A DNA stretch of 64,000 nucleotides from Suilimivivens sp964393865 (GTDB lineage: Bacteria > Bacillota > Clostridia > Lachnospirales > Lachnospiraceae). Below, piece after piece: positions 24,435 to 31,814 of this stretch; positions within the stretch are counted from its first letter, which is position 1, and each line of letters begins with the position of its first letter. The stretch lies in the NCBI GenBank assembly GCA_964393865.1, contig CAYMUW010000002.1:80868-144867 (forward strand). The letters are read 5' to 3'. A program made the translations under genes and the position numbers. The notes under the pieces are model-generated. The model worked only from the letters and a program-made list of their open reading frames with translations. It did not search any database and was not told the DNA's origin.

Positions 24435-24625
24435 CAATAACCACCTCTTATACTTTTCTCCGGTTCTTCATCCAGATATTTTTCTATGTCTGTTATATCT
24501 TCACATTCTACTATGTAAAATGCTAAAATCATGTGTGCCAATATAACAGCCGTTACAAATCCCACCAATACGCTAATTACTATCACTTTCCCCAAGCTAC
24601 TTCTTAAGTTTTTCAATTTCTTCAT
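24434..24625 (-). CDS. Small membrane protein of the lysis block, 63 aa
   Basis: One hydrophobic helix (VIVISVLVGFVTAVILAHMI) after a basic N-terminus, then an acidic tail. It overlaps the holin gene upstream and the endolysin downstream, so it may be an accessory holin or spanin-like partner. Inferred from position. Confidence 0.6.
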   Translation of the reverse strand: MKKLKNLRSSLGKVIVISVLVGFVTAVILAHMILAFYIVECEDITDIEKYLDEEPEKSIRGGY

Positions 24626-24989
24626 CTGCTTCTTTTCCGCTTACATAGGCGCTGACCGCCTCATTGCTCCCAAGCAGGGTCTTCATGTCCACAAGCGCAT
24701 CATCTACCATCTCCGAAAACGTCTCAAAGCTGATAAGTTTCGCAAGCCATGGGAACTTTGTCAGAAACCAATCATACACATAACGCAGTTTCAATTTACC
24801 CGTGCCGCCACCAAGTTCCTTTTCTGCCACCGTGACAGCATATAAGAGCCATTCGCGGAGCTTTATCAGCTGTTCTGTTGTGGGCAGTCCTGCAAACTGC
24901 CAAACCGCAAATGCCGCAACGCATATGACAGCGATAATCGCAATGATTATGTACCAGTTTTCCAAAATAAAATTTATAAAAGCGTTCAT
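24597..24989 (-). CDS. Phage holin, LLH family
   Basis: 130 aa. An N-terminal transmembrane helix (WYIIIAIIAVICVAAFAVW) is followed by WLLYAVTVAEKELGGGTGKLK and VYDWFLTKFPWL, diagnostic of LLH-type holins of Firmicutes phages. Forms membrane lesions that release the endolysin. GGAGGTGTAATC precedes the ATG. Confidence 0.85.
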   Translation of the reverse strand: MNAFINFILENWYIIIAIIAVICVAAFAVWQFAGLPTTEQLIKLREWLLYAVTVAEKELGGGTGKLKLRYVYDWFLTKFPWLAKLISFETFSEMVDDALVDMKTLLGSNEAVSAYVSGKEADEEIEKLKK

Positions 24990-25083
24990 GATTACACCTC
25001 CGTATCATTGAAACCTGTGTTTTTTCATGTTATCCTTTCCTTACAGGCGTTGCCGCGCCGAGTAAAAGAAAGGAGTGCTTGCT

Positions 25084-25239
25084 ATGGGTAAAGAATTATA
25101 CAATCTAGGAACCGACAACTTGCCAAAAGGCGAATATCGAGAAGTCGGTCCTCGCGGTGGCGATGTTCCTCATGCTCGCCAAGTAACTATTGACCCCGGA
25201 GACCGTCTTCCCCCAACTCAGGAAAAGGGTCGTAAATGA
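25084..25239 (+). CDS. YjzC-like small protein, 51 aa
   Basis: MGKELYNLGTDNLPKGEYRE, then VGPRGGDVPHARQVTIDPGD and RLPPTQEKGRK, matching the Bacillus YjzC pattern (x-x-G-Y-x-E-V-G-x-x-G, then G-D-x-x-P). Preceded by AAAGGAG and followed by its own hairpin terminator. It is the only plus-strand gene in the lysis block, so it is an independently transcribed moron. Confidence 0.7.
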   Translation: MGKELYNLGTDNLPKGEYREVGPRGGDVPHARQVTIDPGDRLPPTQEKGRK

Positions 25240-25256
25240 GAAAAAGTCTAATCCTG

Positions 25257-25305
25257 TTAAGAGTCGCTGCTTTCCGGCGGCTCTTAAATTTCAATTCTCT
25301 TTTTT
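25257..25305 (+). terminator. Terminator after the YjzC-like gene
   Basis: Stem TTAAGAGTCGC with GCGGCTCTTAA, loop TGCTTTCCG, followed by a T-rich tract (CTCTTTTTTT). Placed 18 bases after the stop codon. Confidence 0.65.
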
Positions 25306-25452
25306 TGGAAGCATAGCGCATATCCAAATACATTTATCTGTAGCCAGGATTCTGCATAACGTTTTCCATTCTCAATATATTTCGTGATGTAATGATGCAC
25401 TCTCCTTACCTCCTTTTCTTATTGGCAGGTATTACACTGAAACTTCTTCCAT

Positions 25453-25671
25453 TTACTCTTCCCCCTTCTCATTTTTCAGCTTTAGCCGCTTTATCATTGC
25501 GCACATGAGGATTTCGCCACCGAATACAGTGAAAAAGCATGTTGTAAGCGTAGAGGATTCGACACCCGTCTTTATTGTCACGATAGTCTGCGCCACCGTG
25601 TACAATAGGAGTACCGCGATTGAAAAAATGACATATCTGTCAAGTGCGCTGATTTTCTTCCTTTTTCTCAT
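25453..25671 (-). CDS. Two-helix phage membrane protein, 72 aa
   Basis: Basic start (MRKRKKISALDR), two hydrophobic helices (YVIFSIAVLLLYTVAQTIV and TTCFFTVFGGEILMCAMI) and a charged tail. Paired with the XhlA-like gene upstream in an arrangement like Bacillus xhlA-xhlB, so a holin partner role is likely. Confidence 0.65.
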   Translation of the reverse strand: MRKRKKISALDRYVIFSIAVLLLYTVAQTIVTIKTGVESSTLTTCFFTVFGGEILMCAMIKRLKLKNEKGEE

Positions 25672-25676
25672 ATTTC

Positions 25677-25985
25677 CTACAATCCTATCTGTGTAAGCAC
25701 AAATGCGATAAGCGCGGTTATGACTGCCGTAACGACAATATCAATAACCCTCTGGTACTTCTTGCCGTCCTTTCCCTCTAAGGCTTCTAACCGCTCCCCC
25801 TGCTTCGTCTGCTCTTCCCTCATGCCTTTCATCTCGACAGCAAGGGACTGTATGCTTGCGGAGATGTTGCGTAGCTCCTTGACGTCACCCTCTAATATGC
25901 CAATGCGCTTGTCCTGCCGGTCGTTAGCCTCTTTCATGCGCTTTTCAAATTCTTCATGTTCACGGCGTGATACAAAATCTTCCAT
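25677..25985 (-). CDS. XhlA-like hemolysin/holin accessory protein, 102 aa
   Basis: Long coiled coil (residues 1-75, MEDFVSRREHEEFEKRMKEA onward) then a C-terminal transmembrane helix (IDIVVTAVITALIAFVLTQI). This is the XhlA layout; XhlA works with the holin XhlB in cell lysis. The gene starts 4 bases after the end of the broken acetyltransferase. Confidence 0.75.
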   Translation of the reverse strand: MEDFVSRREHEEFEKRMKEANDRQDKRIGILEGDVKELRNISASIQSLAVEMKGMREEQTKQGERLEALEGKDGKKYQRVIDIVVTAVITALIAFVLTQIGL

Positions 25986-25988
25986 TAG

Positions 25989-26512
25989 CTACGCTCCTTT
26001 ATCCGCTACTTTTGCAAAGTAATCTTTTTCTAAAATCTCATATTGCTTTTCGTCATAAAATCGACCGTCTATCAGTTTGGTGTGTTCTCTATAATATCCG
26101 CATATCCGGCCACCATAGCGCTCAATCATTTTATCGTAGCTTTTTTCTATTGGATTCCCGACAACTACCGAAAAAAATATCTTGCGCAAGTGATACTTTT
26201 CAAATATGTCTTTAATCGCGTTTCCTGCATCGATACCAAAAGTCATTTTATTGTCAGTAAATTTATAATATTAAGTCCGTACACAAATTCACTTGTACGG
26301 TCAATCTGATATCCGATATATCCAATCACATTGCCTGAAGAGTCAAGTGAAACAAACTGATGATTAATCCATGTACTGTCTACAGGATTCCAATCCTCAT
26401 AATAATTGCCACAGTTCCAATATTTGTATTTATCAACAAACCAAGTTTCCCGAAACAATTCAAGAAGTCGGTCTTTGTGCTTTATTGCCACGTCAAGCAT
26501 ATTTAACCTCAC
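25989..26512 (-). pseudogene. GNAT acetyltransferase-like gene split by a frameshift
   Basis: The first frame gives MRLNMLDVAIKHKDRLLELF through YGLNIINLLTIK and stops; the second gives KMTFGIDAGNAIKDIF through VVVGNPIEKSYDKMIERYGG to the end. One missing T in the T-run near 26259-26261 (minus strand AATTTACTG, expected AATTTTACTG) would restore NFTDNKMTF. The joined 170-aa product has the GNAT beta4-alpha pattern with N-P-x-E near the acetyl-CoA-binding end. Confidence 0.75.
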
Positions 26513-26982
26513 TCATACCCGATACCCATAAATAGAACTGAGTACCCTTTGTCCTTATACATGATGCCCGACAGATACCCTCTCGCCTTACCCTCTGCGT
26601 CCTTTATCATTTGCTGTACCGCCGCCCCTTCAAGGCTTGACGCTGACACGCCGCCTGTAGCATAGCTTTCATTTATACTTTCATTCATGGATGATACAGA
26701 TTTGGATGCTATAATCTTTCCGTGCCCGTCCGTCTGACCCACGCTCGCCATGCCTGCTGCCGTGAGCAGGTCATTATAATACAGTCTTTCCGCAAGCGCG
26801 CAGCAGGCTTTCTTTATTTTCAGGACGTCCTTTTCCTTTTCGGGCATCCATTCCGTCAGGCGGTCATTCGTCAGGCGGTCTATTTCCTCGCTCGCGCGTT
26901 CCGCAAGGCGCGGGAAGTCGGATTCCGGCACAACATTGCCGTAATATGTATCTGTGTAAAAATCATAATCTGCATATGCCAT
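26509..26982 (-). CDS. Head-tail connector protein (gp6-like), 157 aa
   Basis: MAYADYDFYTDTYYGNVVPE followed by FPRLAERASEEIDRLTNDRL and IKKACCALAERLYYN, the helical pattern of gp6/gp15-type connectors. AGGAGGATCC precedes the ATG. Follows capsid and the HeH gene, the usual order in Firmicutes siphoviruses. Confidence 0.8.
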   Translation of the reverse strand: MAYADYDFYTDTYYGNVVPESDFPRLAERASEEIDRLTNDRLTEWMPEKEKDVLKIKKACCALAERLYYNDLLTAAGMASVGQTDGHGKIIASKSVSSMNESINESYATGGVSASSLEGAAVQQMIKDAEGKARGYLSGIMYKDKGYSVLFMGIGYE

Positions 26983-26994
26983 GCCGGATCCTCC

Positions 26995-27147
26995 TTATTG
27001 CTGTGCTAAAAATTCCTCGATAATATCAGCCTTTTTTGCCGCCGTTATGCTATAGCCTAATTCATCGGCGAGTGCCTTGATTTCTGTTATTGTCATACTC
27101 TCAAGCTCGCTCGCCGTATAGGCTCGTTTCAGACTATAGCCCGTCAT
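26995..27147 (-). CDS. HeH/Rho-N-like small head-region protein, 50 aa
   Basis: MTGYSLKRAYTASELESMTI then TEIKALADELGYSITAAKKA and DIIEEFLAQQ. The E-L-x-x-M-T-x-x-E-I-K-A-L-A...K-A-D-I-I-E pattern is the HeH/LEM-like fold often encoded between major capsid and connector. Overlaps the capsid stop by 4 bases. Confidence 0.7.
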   Translation of the reverse strand: MTGYSLKRAYTASELESMTITEIKALADELGYSITAAKKADIIEEFLAQQ

Positions 27148-28058
27148 TCCCCCGATGCGGCAGCCGCCTCAACGAAATAAATCAGGTCAGGCATGACGGA
27201 CTTGCAGCCGTAGTAGAACGGCAGTCCGACCGCATAAGCGTCCGAAAGCTGTAACTTCTCTGCGCGGTACTCGCTGCGCTTTACCGGCTCTGCGATTGCC
27301 CCGGTACACATGGCGATCATCTCAATACCCTCCGGCTGATGCACATTGTTGTACACCCATACGCCGTGGAAACGCCCAAACTCTTCAATGTCGGTCTGCA
27401 CGTTGGCGTTGCCCTTGGTGTCGATGTAATCACGCATTTCCTCATAGGCTTCCGGGGAAAGCGTCACATGGATATTCTCTTTCTCCACGCCATCAACAAA
27501 TTGGTTCTTCGTAGTATGCAGTTTCAGGACGAGCGCAGAAAGCCTATCCTTTACGGTCGTACCTGTAGTTTCTACCTTCGTTCCGTACTCACCATCAGCT
27601 AATGTGCTGATTGTGCCGTCGCTCTCTTTCCTTTTGCCTACCGCCACAAGGAAAAAGTTCTCGTCCAGCTCACGGACAAGGGCGTTTTCGATCGCCGTCC
27701 TGCGCTCTGCAAGCAGCCCCGGTACGCCGCCGAGTGATAAATCCTTTTCCTCATATTCCTCGAAAATCTCGCGGTCGATGTCGATGTCAACCGTCACATC
27801 ATGCGCTTTCCCTGCTTCGCCCTGCCCTTTTCCTCGCGCTGTGCCGTATTTCTGCGCCTGTGCAGACGCGAACCGCTTTGCTTTTACCGTTCCTGCGTTC
27901 GGGTCGCCGGAAAGCAGCGTGTTCTTGAAAAGGCTTGAAATAGTCCGGCGCATTACGTTGGCGATAATGCCCTTATATTCCTCTGCTAGCAAAGATTTTC
28001 CGTCCTCTGTACCTGCCAAATCGGCAAGGTTTGTAATATTCAATGATTCAATAGCCAT
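27144..28058 (-). CDS. Major capsid protein, 304 aa
   Basis: MAIESLNITNLADLAGTEDG; a lysine/glycine-rich segment at residues 60-85 (VKAKRFASAQAQKYGTARG), then a DIDREIFEEYEEKDL spine helix region and LSPEAYEEMRDYIDTKG, a P-domain-like section. Length, position after a Gp20-type scaffold, and C-terminal strand (SDAYAVGLPFYYGCKSVMPD) support an HK97-like capsid. Shares a hairpin leader with the tail tube gene. Confidence 0.85.
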   Translation of the reverse strand: MAIESLNITNLADLAGTEDGKSLLAEEYKGIIANVMRRTISSLFKNTLLSGDPNAGTVKAKRFASAQAQKYGTARGKGQGEAGKAHDVTVDIDIDREIFEEYEEKDLSLGGVPGLLAERRTAIENALVRELDENFFLVAVGKRKESDGTISTLADGEYGTKVETTGTTVKDRLSALVLKLHTTKNQFVDGVEKENIHVTLSPEAYEEMRDYIDTKGNANVQTDIEEFGRFHGVWVYNNVHQPEGIEMIAMCTGAIAEPVKRSEYRAEKLQLSDAYAVGLPFYYGCKSVMPDLIYFVEAAAASGE

Positions 28059-28124
28059 ATTATTTCCTTTCTACCGCTAACTTTTGCGGTCAGGGGCGCG
28101 GCTCGTGTTTATGCTGCGTCCGTA
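28059..28124 (-). promoter_or_regulatory. Duplicated structural-gene leader, copy in front of capsid
   Basis: Hairpin ACCGCAAAAGTTAGCGGT at 28073-28090 then AGAAAGGAAAT and ATG. Matches the leader at 22399-22462. Likely an mRNA stabiliser or translation enhancer. Confidence 0.75.
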
Positions 28125-28131
28125 TTACAGA

Positions 28132-28776
28132 TTAAAAGATGATTGGCACGTCCGGCGCACCCTTCTCCAGTTTGACCGGCTGGTTATTCTGTGGCTGTGT
28201 GAACGGCTGTGCCTGTCTTGCGCGGTTCTTCTCCGCTTCCGCTTTCTTCGCCGCCTCGTCCTTTTCCTCCTGCGTCTGATAGAAGTGGTCTTTCTCATTC
28301 TCCTTAGACAGATAATCAGATAAGCCCATGAAAGTCCCATCCTTCCACTTCAAACCATCCTCGCCCATGATTTCGTCCATAAGCGATTTTCTTGTGCGGT
28401 CGGAAGAGATACCAAGTTTGTCAAACTCCGCTTTGAGATAATCAGACTGGTCGCGGCGTAAAATCTGCGCCTTTGCGTCCTTCTCCGCTTTCTCGGCGCG
28501 TTCCTTGTAGTCGGCAATCTGCTTATTAAGCCCTTCCACATCCACGCCGGAAAGATTCTTGACCTGATCCTCCAAGTCCGTGATGGTCTTGGTGGAATCG
28601 TCAAGCTGCGACTGGATAGCTTTGGCATTATCCTCTGCCGCCGTCAGCTTCTTGGTCTGCTTCTCATAGTCTGCAACGGTCTTGTAATTCTCGCTGACCG
28701 CCGTATTGATGGCCACTTTCTGTTCATCCGTTACCTCGATACCTGCATCCTTCAAAATCTGTTCAATGTTCTTCAT
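28132..28776 (-). CDS. Phage scaffolding protein (GP20-type), 214 aa
   Basis: Start ATG 28776 (MKNIEQILKDAGIEV) follows GGAGG. Residues 40-130 are a coiled coil (KKLTAAEDNAKAIQSQLDD onward), then KAEFDKLGISSDRTRKSLMD and a charged Q/P-rich C-terminus. Guides capsid assembly and is lost from mature heads. Directly upstream of the capsid gene. Confidence 0.85.
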   Translation of the reverse strand: MKNIEQILKDAGIEVTDEQKVAINTAVSENYKTVADYEKQTKKLTAAEDNAKAIQSQLDDSTKTITDLEDQVKNLSGVDVEGLNKQIADYKERAEKAEKDAKAQILRRDQSDYLKAEFDKLGISSDRTRKSLMDEIMGEDGLKWKDGTFMGLSDYLSKENEKDHFYQTQEEKDEAAKKAEAEKNRARQAQPFTQPQNNQPVKLEKGAPDVPIIF

Positions 28777-28851
28777 GTTCCGTTTTTCCTCCATACATTT
28801 TTTTACGCGCTGTCCGCGTGTGAGAGTGAGCGTTTATACCGCGCCCGGTAA

Positions 28852-28925
28852 TGGATAGGCGTGGGGTCGAACCACGCGAACAAACACTACAATGTGAGTA
28901 TGACATTTCCGCTCTGCCACTATCC
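28852..28925 (-). other. tRNA-like sequence, 74 nt, noncanonical anticodon loop
   Basis: Reading the minus strand: acceptor arms GGATAG and CTATCC, D-arm GGCA/TGTC, a strong T-arm (CGTGG, TTCGACC loop, CCACG) and discriminator A. The anticodon stem ATACT/AGTGT encloses an 8-nt loop (CACATTGT) with no U33, so decoding is doubtful. It sits upstream of the scaffold gene, where portal genes would be expected. Could be a decayed tRNA or processing signal. Confidence 0.5.
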
Positions 28926-29280
28926 GCACCATTTTATGACCGCAAGGGCTGTGTGGGATTTTAATGTCTTTACTGACACACGAAACGCAAAATTGATTTT
29001 TACGTCACAGAAAACCTTTTCTACACAAGGTAGATAGGTGAATGTAAACCTTCGGCTAAAGCGTGTAGTTTCTGTTTTCCTTTCCGCGAATTGGTGTCTG
29101 CACAACCGCTTTAACCGAATCCCCGCGAGCCTTGTGGCGGCTCTTTGCTCAGCATTCCGCTACGGGGTGAAAGGAGGGCAAATATGATTGCCTCAAATAA
29201 AAGAAAAAGCAGACAATCCACCGTTTTCGGTGAATCATCTGCCACACTAAGCACTTATTATTGCGCACTCGCAATAACGA
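28926..29280. other. 355-bp stretch without a convincing gene
   Basis: Short frames exist on both strands (for example a minus-strand end ARGDSVKAVVQTPIRGKENR, and a plus-strand ATG at 29184 after AAAGGAGGG) but none has coherent length or family signal. The block lies where portal and minor-head genes normally occur. Confidence 0.4.
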
Positions 29281-29424
29281 TTATTTTATTTTCTTCCTGT
29301 CATTGGTATAAATCACTATACCGTCTTTTGCCGTCCGTATCTCAATTTCTTTCCCATTGGAAAGCGCTTTTGCCATATCGGACGCTTTTGTTTCTATGAT
29401 GATTTTGATTTCTTGCTCTTCCAT
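29281..29424 (-). CDS. Small hypothetical protein, 47 aa
   Basis: MEEQEIKIIIETKASDMAKA then LSNGKEIEIRTAKDGIVIYT and NDRKKIK: strand-helix-strand-strand. Plausible composition and a compact fold, but the ribosome site is weak. Upstream neighbour is the RHH gene. Confidence 0.5.
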   Translation of the reverse strand: MEEQEIKIIIETKASDMAKALSNGKEIEIRTAKDGIVIYTNDRKKIK

Positions 29425-29466
29425 GAGTATAGCATAACACGCCTTGATAAACAATTTGTACCATTT

Positions 29467-29655
29467 TTAATTTTCCCTTTTTATTTTTTCCTCTAAGGCT
29501 TCAATGATATATTCATTCAGGCTCATTCCCTTTTCTTCGGCAATCCTCATGTACCTCTCTTTGTCCTTTTTATCGACCCTTAATTTATATTCGCCTTTGC
29601 TTTTCAGATATTTTTTAATTGCTTTTGCCTGCGCCTCTGTATACGCTCCGCTCAT
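29467..29655 (-). CDS. Ribbon-helix-helix regulator, 62 aa
   Basis: A helical N-terminus (TEAQAKAIKKYLKSKG) followed by YKLRVDKKDKERYMRIAEEK and GMSLNEYIIEALEEKI, the Arc/MetJ-type strand-helix-helix. GGGAGGTGC precedes ATG 29655. It is divergent from the plus-strand gene set at 29810 across a repeat-bearing region, so it probably controls it. Confidence 0.75.
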   Translation of the reverse strand: MSGAYTEAQAKAIKKYLKSKGEYKLRVDKKDKERYMRIAEEKGMSLNEYIIEALEEKIKREN

Positions 29656-29693
29656 AATGCACCTCCCTCATAACAATACCACATTTTTTGTAT

Positions 29694-29771
29694 ATGGGTA
29701 TATATACATATTGCACAAATCTATGGGGTTATATTTTGTAAATCTGCCTATTGAAATATATGGGGTTATAT
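29694..29771. promoter_or_regulatory. Operator-like direct repeats ATGGGGTTATAT
   Basis: ATGGGGTTATAT occurs at 29723-29734 and 29760-29771, with a relative ATGGGTATATAT at 29694-29705, between the RHH gene and the plus-strand operon. Confidence 0.6.
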
Positions 29772-29809
29772 ATTACAATGGAATCATCAAAAGAACGGAG
29801 GAAACGGAT

Positions 29810-29992
29810 ATGAGAAAATGTTATCAGGTGTTTTATATAATCAAGAGAAACCGACACGAGGAACTTAACCATATGTTTATTATGGCAAACAATGGGAAAG
29901 AAGCTTGTAAGCAATGCAAGGCTATTGTATTTGAAAAAACTGGAAGAAACGCTTTCAGGCCAACTATCAATGTTGAAAATCTTATAAAATAA
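29810..29992 (+). CDS. Small hypothetical protein, 60 aa
   Basis: MRKCYQVFYIIKRNRHEELN, then a helix with CKQCKAIVFEKTG. CGGAGGAAACG precedes ATG 29810. First gene of a three-gene plus-strand set, each with a GAGG..GTAGAAAGGA type leader. The strand-helix layout resembles many small phage proteins; unknown role. Confidence 0.65.
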   Translation: MRKCYQVFYIIKRNRHEELNHMFIMANNGKEACKQCKAIVFEKTGRNAFRPTINVENLIK

Positions 29993-30030
29993 TCACCCAC
30001 CCCGGAGGAACGAGGGTAGAAAGGATAATT

Positions 30031-30219
30031 ATGAATCAAAATTATGCAACGGCAACTAACAGGGAATTGGATAATGCTTATCGGGAAGCTAAAAACGGTG
30101 ACAAATACGGTATTCTTGTAGAAATGGCAAAGCGTATCAATCGTCACATGATTACGCCTGATATATTGCCAATATTTAGGCAATATAAATTGAACGGCGC
30201 ACAGGGTGACAGATATTGA
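30031..30219 (+). CDS. Small hypothetical protein, 62 aa
   Basis: MNQNYATATNRELDNAYREA, helical throughout, with KRINRHMITPDILPIFRQY. Its leader (CCCCGGAGGAACGAGGGTAG then AAAGGATAATT) resembles that of the next gene. Unknown function. Confidence 0.6.
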   Translation: MNQNYATATNRELDNAYREAKNGDKYGILVEMAKRINRHMITPDILPIFRQYKLNGAQGDRY

Positions 30220-30274
30220 ACAGATTTAAGCATAATCCCATCCAGGAGGTTGCGAGGATAGAAAGGAAAGAAAT

Positions 30275-30459
30275 ATGCGAACATACAAAGAATGGATTGA
30301 AAACAGAAAGCGTGAATGGATTGGAAAGACGGTAGAATATGAAAACAGTAAATACAATGTCGTTGACGTTGATTATAACGGGTTTTGCTTATAGACAAGA
30401 AAGCGCATTTTACTGATACAACAGCGGTTTCAATAACAAATGTTAAGGCGGTAGAATAA
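30275..30459 (+). pseudogene. Frameshifted small gene (one-base deletion in a T-run)
   Basis: ATG 30275 gives MRTYKEWIENRKREWIGKTV and on to DYNGFCL then a stop; the neighbouring frame continues LIDKKAHFTDTTAVSITNVK to a stop at 30457-30459, just before the terminator. Adding one T to the run at 30383-30386 restores a 61-aa protein (DYNGFLLIDKKAHF). Confidence 0.65.
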
Positions 30460-30475
30460 CCCACCGCCTTTTCTT
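30447..30475. terminator. Terminator between convergent transcripts
   Basis: GGCGGT, loop AGAATAACCC, ACCGCC, then CTTTTCTT. Ends the small plus-strand set and lies just below the end of the YSRD-repeat gene from the other side. Confidence 0.75.
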
Positions 30476-30497
30476 AACCTTATAAAATAAAAATAGC

Positions 30498-31040
30498 CTA
30501 CCTGTCTTTCAGGTAGTGATACAGCCTTTCAATGTGTGGCATCATCACATTCCGCTCCTCCACGCAATCACTATCTTTACATATCTGCATAATCATGTCG
30601 CAAGTATCGCCCACATAATCATCCAGCGCATCAAGCATACGGTTCTTGCTGCCGTTATCCCGTGCTTGGCTGTATTCGCGCTTCATCTCGCGGTACTTTT
30701 CCATGCGGTCATTGTCCCCGGCAAGGCTTGAGCCGCTGTCTCTGGAAACATACCGCCCTGTCGTCCTGCTCCTGCCCCGGCGGTAGGAATTCCCGTTTTC
30801 GTAATCGTCCCGGCTGTAATCGCCGTCACGGGAATAGCCGCGCCCATCACGGGAATAATCCTCGCGGTCACGGGAATATCTGTCACGGGAATATTCGCCG
30901 CCGTCCTGCATCATCTCGATTTTGTCAATGCCCTTTATGATTTCCGTCAGCTTATAGGCGTTGTCGATGTTGGAGGAGGATATGCCCTTTTCCTCAATCA
31001 TTTTCAGTTCTTTTTCTGCGTTCTCTCTCAATTTGTGCAT
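30498..31040 (-). CDS. YSRD-repeat protein, 180 aa
   Basis: Residues 1-45 and 115-180 are helical; between them lies a run of YSRD units (about seven copies, residues 50-85: YSRDRYSRDREDYSRDGR and so on) and RRGRSRTTGRYVSRDSG. The C-terminal half has YVGDTCDMIMQICKDSDCVE. Alternating aromatic and charged repeats suggest nucleic-acid or self-association. Last gene of a leftward accessory block; function unknown. Confidence 0.7.
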   Translation of the reverse strand: MHKLRENAEKELKMIEEKGISSSNIDNAYKLTEIIKGIDKIEMMQDGGEYSRDRYSRDREDYSRDGRGYSRDGDYSRDDYENGNSYRRGRSRTTGRYVSRDSGSSLAGDNDRMEKYREMKREYSQARDNGSKNRMLDALDDYVGDTCDMIMQICKDSDCVEERNVMMPHIERLYHYLKDR

Positions 31041-31042
31041 AA

Positions 31043-31462
31043 TCAGCCCTCCCTTACTGCGATCAGGTTCGCGTTCTGCATTTCAATCGCCTGTGCCGAT
31101 GTGTTCACGACTGCCACATCAACGCAGCAGCCCTGCGGGACATCTACATATACCTGTGCAGACACATTAAATAAATTTTCAACCGCCGCAGGGGTGACAA
31201 TCATCCTTGTGCTCTGCAATGGCTCTCCCTTGACGGAAATCGCTACCGAAATGGCTTCTACTGTTCCATCCGCCGGTATCTGGATATTGCCCGAAAAGCT
31301 GACAAGGAATCTCGCCCTGCACTGGTTTGTCAGCCCACGAAGCGTTATCACGCCGCTTCCCTGCCTGTGTACGATACATCTGCCGCCGCACACTGCGGTT
31401 TCCGTAAATACTGCGTTCTGGTTTGCTTCAATCGTCTGCAAGCCTACGTTAGTTATCTCCAT
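31043..31462 (-). CDS. Strand-rich accessory virion-like protein, 139 aa
   Basis: Beta-rich sequence (VGLQTIEANQNAVFTETAVC; GRCIVHRQGSGVITLRGLT; VYVDVPQGCCVDVAVVNTSA) typical of small jelly-roll or capsid-decoration proteins. Two bases separate its stop from the next ATG. Position at the far end from the tail genes leaves its role open. Confidence 0.65.
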   Translation of the reverse strand: MEITNVGLQTIEANQNAVFTETAVCGGRCIVHRQGSGVITLRGLTNQCRARFLVSFSGNIQIPADGTVEAISVAISVKGEPLQSTRMIVTPAAVENLFNVSAQVYVDVPQGCCVDVAVVNTSAQAIEMQNANLIAVREG

Positions 31463-31465
31463 ACT

Positions 31466-31699
31466 CTACCTCCCTATTCCATCAATCATACTCTGCATGG
31501 TTTTCTTCCACGCATCGTCTTTTTCCTTCTGCTCTGCTTTTAACTTTTCCTCATTCTCCTTATACGCCGCCTGCGCCTCCTGATTTTCCAGACGGTTCAT
31601 CCAGAATATAAGGAAGTTCACATCGTCCATGGCAAGGCTGTCTTTGGAGAGAAGCGATTTGGCGTGATTTGTAAGTTTTTCTATGATTTTGTTTTTCAT
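31466..31699 (-). CDS. Helical accessory protein, 77 aa
   Basis: ATG 31699 (MKNKIIEKLTNHAKSLLS) follows TGGAGGTAATT; a longer upstream frame lacks a site. Coiled-coil character in EAQAAYKENEEKLKAEQKEK. Conserved-looking member of the accessory block. Confidence 0.65.
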   Translation of the reverse strand: MKNKIIEKLTNHAKSLLSKDSLAMDDVNFLIFWMNRLENQEAQAAYKENEEKLKAEQKEKDDAWKKTMQSMIDGIGR

Positions 31700-31814
31700 A
31701 ATTACCTCCATAAATAGCAAAGAGCGAACCTTATAAAAGTCCGCCCTCCGCATATCGTAATACTGCAATTAAGCAGACATATCCACTAAGGATAAGATAC
31801 CTCGTTATTCAGTT

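Noticed and set aside
20464..26512. Frameshifts as consensus errors only
   Set aside because: Not excluded, but chromosomal genes on the same stretch are all intact over more than 20 kb, and the lysozyme also carries a large internal deletion.
28852..28925. Functional tRNA-Val or tRNA-Thr
   Set aside because: The anticodon loop has 8 bases and no U33 in any stem register that pairs, so a decoding tRNA is unlikely.
29184..29399. Plus-strand frame with a good ribosome site at 29184
   Set aside because: It runs antisense through a better small gene (29281-29424) and its sequence (SCHWYKSLYRLLPSVS) looks like shadow; left as uncertain.
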